From Bacillota bacterium (GTDB lineage Bacteria; Bacillota; Clostridia; Oscillospirales; Ruminococcaceae): 9,132 nt of DNA. Below, one piece after another: positions 6,705 to 9,132 of the stretch (within the stretch, counting starts at the first letter, position 1; each line of letters begins with the position of its first letter). The notes under the pieces were generated by a model, which saw nothing but the letters and a program-made list of their open reading frames with translations, had not been told where the DNA came from and made no database searches. Where the stretch lies: positions 1-9,132 of the forward strand of contig JAEYXR010000051.1 of the NCBI GenBank assembly GCA_023431215.1. The letters run 5' to 3'. The position numbers and the translations under genes were made by a program.

Positions 6705-6748
6705 ACACAACGCTCCATATCATGCAAATTTTGGTGACAACAAGCAGC

Positions 6749-6754
6749 CGTCAA
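6749..6754 (-). promoter_or_regulatory. Possible -35 box of the Crp/Fnr gene promoter
   Basis: TTGACG on the - strand is one base from the TTGACA consensus, about 45 bp upstream of the regulator's ATG. The sequence at the matching -10 position (AAATTT, 6731-6726) is a poor hexamer, so the promoter is either weak or elsewhere. Confidence 0.3.
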
Positions 6755-6769
6755 ACATTTCCTTTTTTT

Positions 6770-6783
6770 GTTGCCATAGCAAC
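6770..6783. promoter_or_regulatory. Candidate Crp/Fnr-type operator, GTTGC-N4-GCAAC
   Basis: Perfect inverted repeat GTTGC-CATA-GCAAC in the divergent region between the regulator and the transporter. The 5-4-5 layout over 14 bp equals that of Fnr operators (TTGAT-N4-ATCAA). Its centre (6776.5) is 41.5 bp before a start site expected near 6818 if TATGAT (6806-6811) is the -10, the position used by class II activators. The regulator encoded next door is the natural candidate to bind it. This is inference from geometry and context. Confidence 0.55.
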
Positions 6784-6800
6784 GTAGTTTTCTTGGGTAT

Positions 6801-6811
6801 TATACTATGAT
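6801..6811 (+). promoter_or_regulatory. Candidate -10 region of the ABC importer promoter
   Basis: Two overlapping -10-like hexamers, TATACT (6801-6806) and TATGAT (6806-6811), each differ from TATAAT at one position. Neither has a recognisable -35 hexamer at 16-18 bp upstream (AGCAAC and CGTAGT at 17 bp), which fits a promoter that needs an activator at the palindrome 6770-6783. The leader to the ATG at 6875 would be about 55-60 nt. Confidence 0.5.
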
Positions 6812-6829
6812 AAAGCAGGAAAAACAAGT

Positions 6830-6845
6830 AAAAGGGTACTCTTTT
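6830..6845. promoter_or_regulatory. Near-perfect 16-bp palindrome AAAAGGGTACTCTTTT
   Basis: AAAAG-g-GTAC-t-CTTTT is symmetric except for one base pair. It lies between the candidate -10 and the SD of the binding-protein gene, where a bound repressor would block elongation. It could also be chance in an AT-rich leader. No known operator was recognised. Confidence 0.3.
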
Positions 6846-6874
6846 GTGTGTCCCTAAAAAGGAGATTTAATTCT

Positions 6875-7915
6875 ATGAAAAAAATACTTACTCTTTTATT
6901 GGCAATCGCCTTGTGTGTGGGCATTACTGCCTGTGGTGCACCGGCAGAGTCCTCATCCTCGCAGGCATCAACCTCCGCTTCTCAGGAGGCTCCCTCCAGC
7001 CAGACCCCGGAGACCGAACCTGTCGATATCCGTATTGCAGCCCTGAAAGGACCCACTGCAATGGGGATGGTAAAGCTGATGTCCGACAATGAGGAAGGGA
7101 AAACTTCTAACTCTTATACCGTAGACATTTACGGCACGGCAGACGAGCTGACACCCAAGCTCATCAGCGGTGAGCTGGATGTGGCAGCAGTACCTTGCAA
7201 TCTGGCATCAGTGCTGTATAATAAAACAAACGGTGAAGTACAGCTTGCCGCCATTAACACCCTTGGCGTATTGTATATTGTAGAAACTGGCAACGGCATC
7301 CAATCTGTTGAGGATTTAAAAGGCAAGACCATTTATTCCACCGGTAAGGGCACTACCCCGGAGTATGCCCTCAATTATGTGCTGAGCCAAAACGGCATAG
7401 ACCCGGCAAAAGATGTGACCATTGAATACAAATCGGAGTCTACCGAGGTTGCGGCACTGTTGGCAGAAGGCGAAAATGTAATTGCCATGCTGCCCCAGCC
7501 TTATGTTACCACCGTTGCTTTAAAAAACGAGAAGCTGCGCATAGCTTTGGATATGACCAAAGAATGGCAGGCAGCTGCCGGAGAAGGCGGGAGTGGTTTG
7601 GTAACGGGTGTTTTGGTGGTTCGCAAAGAGTTTGCACAGCAAAACAAGGCTGCCTTTGACGCCTTTTTGGACGAATATAAGGCGTCGGCTGAGTATGTAG
7701 CCCAAAATACCGACGAGGCTGCTCCTTTGGTGGCAAAGTACGATATTGTTCCCGAGCCTGTAGCCAAAAAGGCCCTGCCTTACTGCAACATCAGCTATAT
7801 TGACGGGGAAGAAATGGTAAGCCGCGCCGGAGGATATTTAAAGGTTTTATTTGAGCAAAACCCCAAATCAGTTGGAGGAGCGCTGCCTGATGACAGCTTC
7901 TACTACACGAGGTAA
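6875..7915 (+). CDS. ABC importer solute-binding lipoprotein (NitT/TauT-like)
   Basis: Extracytoplasmic substrate-binding component, 346 aa, anchored as a lipoprotein. MKK is followed by a hydrophobic stretch and the lipobox ITAC, with lipidated Cys20. A Ser/Gln/Glu-rich linker (about 25-50) follows, then a periplasmic-binding-protein type II fold beginning DIRIAALKGPTAMGMVKLM (51-69). Features shared with the NMT1/NitT-TauT group are GELDVAAVPCNLASVLYN, VEDLKGKTIYSTGKGTTPEYAL and NVIAMLPQPYVTTVA. The substrate (sulfonate, nitrate, pyrimidine precursor or other) cannot be told from the sequence. Start ATG 6875 follows GGAG (6861-6864) by 10 nt and gives a proper signal peptide; an upstream in-frame GTG at 6848 would add nine residues before it and lacks an SD. 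The last 26 bp overlap the permease gene. Confidence 0.88.
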   Translation: MKKILTLLLAIALCVGITACGAPAESSSSQASTSASQEAPSSQTPETEPVDIRIAALKGPTAMGMVKLMSDNEEGKTSNSYTVDIYGTADELTPKLISGELDVAAVPCNLASVLYNKTNGEVQLAAINTLGVLYIVETGNGIQSVEDLKGKTIYSTGKGTTPEYALNYVLSQNGIDPAKDVTIEYKSESTEVAALLAEGENVIAMLPQPYVTTVALKNEKLRIALDMTKEWQAAAGEGGSGLVTGVLVVRKEFAQQNKAAFDAFLDEYKASAEYVAQNTDEAAPLVAKYDIVPEPVAKKALPYCNISYIDGEEMVSRAGGYLKVLFEQNPKSVGGALPDDSFYYTR

Positions 7916-8675
7916 TTTCATAAAAAAAAGCCGGCACACTGTTCTACCCATAGTCTTTTGGCTTGGCGTTTGGCAGTTGGCCTCTATGATGGTAAAGCAG
8001 GAGCTGTTTTTGGCTTCTCCCTGGGTTACCTGTAAAACGCTGCTTGCCCTCCTTGGGCAGGCGGCGTTTTGGCGCAGCATTCTGCTTTCTACCACCCGCA
8101 TCATGAGCGGCTTTTTTTTGGCGGTGGCAGTTGCTGCCCTGCTTGCTGTGGCAGCATCCTTTTCCCAATGGGTGCGCCGCCTTTTATCGCCGCTTATGGC
8201 AATCATCAAATCGGTACCGGTGGCTTCCTTTGTTATTTTGGTCATTATTTGGGCAGGCAGCCACAATCTTTCCATCGTCATTTCTTTTTTGATGGTGCTG
8301 CCCATTTTGTACAGCAATCTGTTGGCGGGAATAATGGCCTGCGACCATGAGCTGCTGGAGATGTCTAAGGTGTTTCGTATCTCATGGCCCAAGCAGGTAT
8401 TTTATCTCTATCTGCCGCAGCTCATGCCCTTTGTGCTTTCCGCTTGCTCGTTGGCATTGGGCCTTGCGTGGAAATCCGGCATTGCGGCAGAGGTTATTGG
8501 TATTGCAGACGGCTCAATGGGTGAGTTGCTGTATGAATCTAAAATTTACTTAAACACCGCAGAGCTCTTTGCTGTTACCGTTGTTATTGTGGCCATGAGC
8601 TTTTTATTTGAAAAGCTGTTTTTGTGGCTGCTGCGGACAGCCCAACAGCAAATAGAACGGAGGTATGGCTCTTGA
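7890..8675 (+). CDS. ABC importer permease (NitT/TauT, BPD inner-membrane type)
   Basis: Integral membrane subunit of the importer, 261 aa, with about six hydrophobic segments (near 17-34, 70-92, 108-124, 128-150, 178-200 and 223-246). The cytoplasmic EAA-type coupling loop is CDHELLEMSKVFRISWPKQVFYLYLPQLMP (151-180), which docks on the ATPase. The segment KSVPVASFVILVIIWAG (107-123) and the IAAEVIG segment (198-204) are typical of SsuC/TauC-like permeases. The start is ATG 7890, set by GGAGGAG (7874-7880) 9 nt upstream, inside the end of the binding-protein gene; an earlier in-frame start at 7851 lacks this SD. The stop TGA (8673-8675) overlaps the TTG start of the ATPase gene. The tight packing indicates that one operon makes one transporter. 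Confidence 0.93.
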   Translation: MTASTTRGNFIKKSRHTVLPIVFWLGVWQLASMMVKQELFLASPWVTCKTLLALLGQAAFWRSILLSTTRIMSGFFLAVAVAALLAVAASFSQWVRRLLSPLMAIIKSVPVASFVILVIIWAGSHNLSIVISFLMVLPILYSNLLAGIMACDHELLEMSKVFRISWPKQVFYLYLPQLMPFVLSACSLALGLAWKSGIAAEVIGIADGSMGELLYESKIYLNTAELFAVTVVIVAMSFLFEKLFLWLLRTAQQQIERRYGS

Positions 8676-9132
8676 ACAGTCCCAATGATATTGTTTTGGC
8701 CGGGGTGTACAAAAGCTATGGCACCAAGCAGGTACTACAGAATTTTTTCGGCATTTTCCCCGCAGGAGAAATCACCTGCATTCTGGGCCCCTCCGGATGT
8801 GGTAAAACAACCCTACTCCGACTTGTGCTGGGGCTGGAAAAACCAGACAGCGGCCAAATTTCAGGCCTGGGGTTGTGGAACTCTGCAGCGTTTCAGGAAA
8901 ACAGGCTGATTCCCGGACTTTCGGCTATGGGGAATCTTACCTTAGCCTGCGGCAGCGTACCCAACCACGAGCTGCGTAGGCAGCTGCTGGCAGTGGGACT
9001 TCAGGAGTCCGACCTGGAGATGCCCAGCCGGGAGCTAAGCGGCGGCATGAAGCGTCGTGTGGCGCTGGTGAGGGCTATGGCTGCTCACTCCAACCTGGTG
9101 GTGCTGGATGAGCCTTTTCAGGGGCTGGATGC
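8672..9132 (+). CDS. ABC importer ATP-binding protein, TTG start, 3'-truncated
   Basis: ATPase subunit that powers the importer; 153 codons are visible before the window ends. In order: Walker A GPSGCGKTT (39-47), Q-loop AAFQENRLIPGLS (72-84), signature LSGGMKRRVALVRAM (122-136), Walker B LVVLDEP (142-148) and D-loop GLD (151-153). The Q-loop form FQENRL and the overall layout match the NitT/TauT (SsuB/TauB) ATPases. The start is assigned to TTG 8672, because GGAGG (8659-8663) lies 8 nt upstream, the protein begins as expected for the family (NSPNDIVLAGVYKSYG), and TTGA overlaps the permease stop. No in-frame ATG precedes the Walker A motif. The ATG at 8665 is out of frame and stops after 7 codons. 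Roughly 90-110 C-terminal residues, including the H-loop, should lie beyond the window. Confidence 0.93.
   Translation, partial: MNSPNDIVLAGVYKSYGTKQVLQNFFGIFPAGEITCILGPSGCGKTTLLRLVLGLEKPDSGQISGLGLWNSAAFQENRLIPGLSAMGNLTLACGSVPNHELRRQLLAVGLQESDLEMPSRELSGGMKRRVALVRAMAAHSNLVVLDEPFQGLD

Noticed and set aside
6731..6740. TTGGTGACAA as a second Crp/Fnr operator
   Set aside because: Only TTG and CAA are symmetric (TTG-N4-CAA), and the spacing differs from the perfect 14-bp palindrome at 6770.
6848..6874. Upstream GTG start for the binding lipoprotein
   Set aside because: It lacks an SD and would place nine residues ahead of a well-formed signal peptide; ATG 6875 has GGAG 10 nt upstream.
8665..8688. 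ATG-started seven-codon ORF at the permease-ATPase junction as a leader peptide
   Set aside because: The SD ends 1 nt before this ATG, too close for initiation, and the SD is correctly spaced for TTG 8672.

Overview
The window looks like a chromosomal segment of a Gram-positive, anaerobic Clostridia-type bacterium, possibly in the Oscillospirales/Ruminococcaceae direction. The lineage is inferred from the class 1B (PyrK-dependent) dihydroorotate dehydrogenase, strong GGAGG ribosome-binding sites, a lipoprotein-type solute-binding protein, an MnmM/YtqB-type methyltransferase and moderate G+C with Clostridia-like proteins. No 16S or other marker is present to confirm it. No RNA gene, CRISPR array, insertion sequence or prophage was seen.

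Region 1 (1-4984, + strand) is a de novo pyrimidine (UMP) block: pyrC (5' end cut off by the window), pyrK, pyrD and pyrF tightly packed, then pyrE after a gap of about 860 bp. Together these genes take carbamoyl-aspartate to UMP: ring closure (PyrC), NAD-linked oxidation to orotate (PyrD plus PyrK), phosphoribosyl transfer (PyrE) and decarboxylation (PyrF). The gap between pyrF and pyrE holds an AT-rich island (about 30% G+C in sampled lines, against about 58-62% in sampled pyrF and pyrE lines). It carries a GTG-started GNAT acetyltransferase and, before it, a terminator-like hairpin; this looks like an insertion into an older pyr operon. The 5' part of pyrC also uses different Arg and Ala codons from the rest, suggesting a mosaic gene.

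Region 2 (5013-5057) is a 19-bp-stem bidirectional terminator that closes pyrE and the convergent operon.

Region 3 (5071-6704, - strand) is a three-gene operon read leftward: a cysteine-rich Crp/Fnr-family regulator, an Spx/ArsC-like thioredoxin-fold protein with a CxxC motif, and an MnmM/YtqB-like tRNA wobble-uridine methyltransferase. The spacing is 24 bp, then a 4-bp ATGA overlap.

Region 4 (6875-9132, + strand) diverges from the regulator and encodes an ABC importer of the NitT/TauT type: a lipoprotein binding component, a permease, and an ATPase cut by the window end that starts with TTG. Its substrate is not evident. The 170-bp divergent region contains a perfect GTTGC-N4-GCAAC palindrome with the 14-bp geometry of Fnr/Crp operators. 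Its centre lies about 41.5 bp before a plausible start site for the transporter. The most interesting hypothesis here is that the Cys-rich regulator activates this orphan importer through that site.
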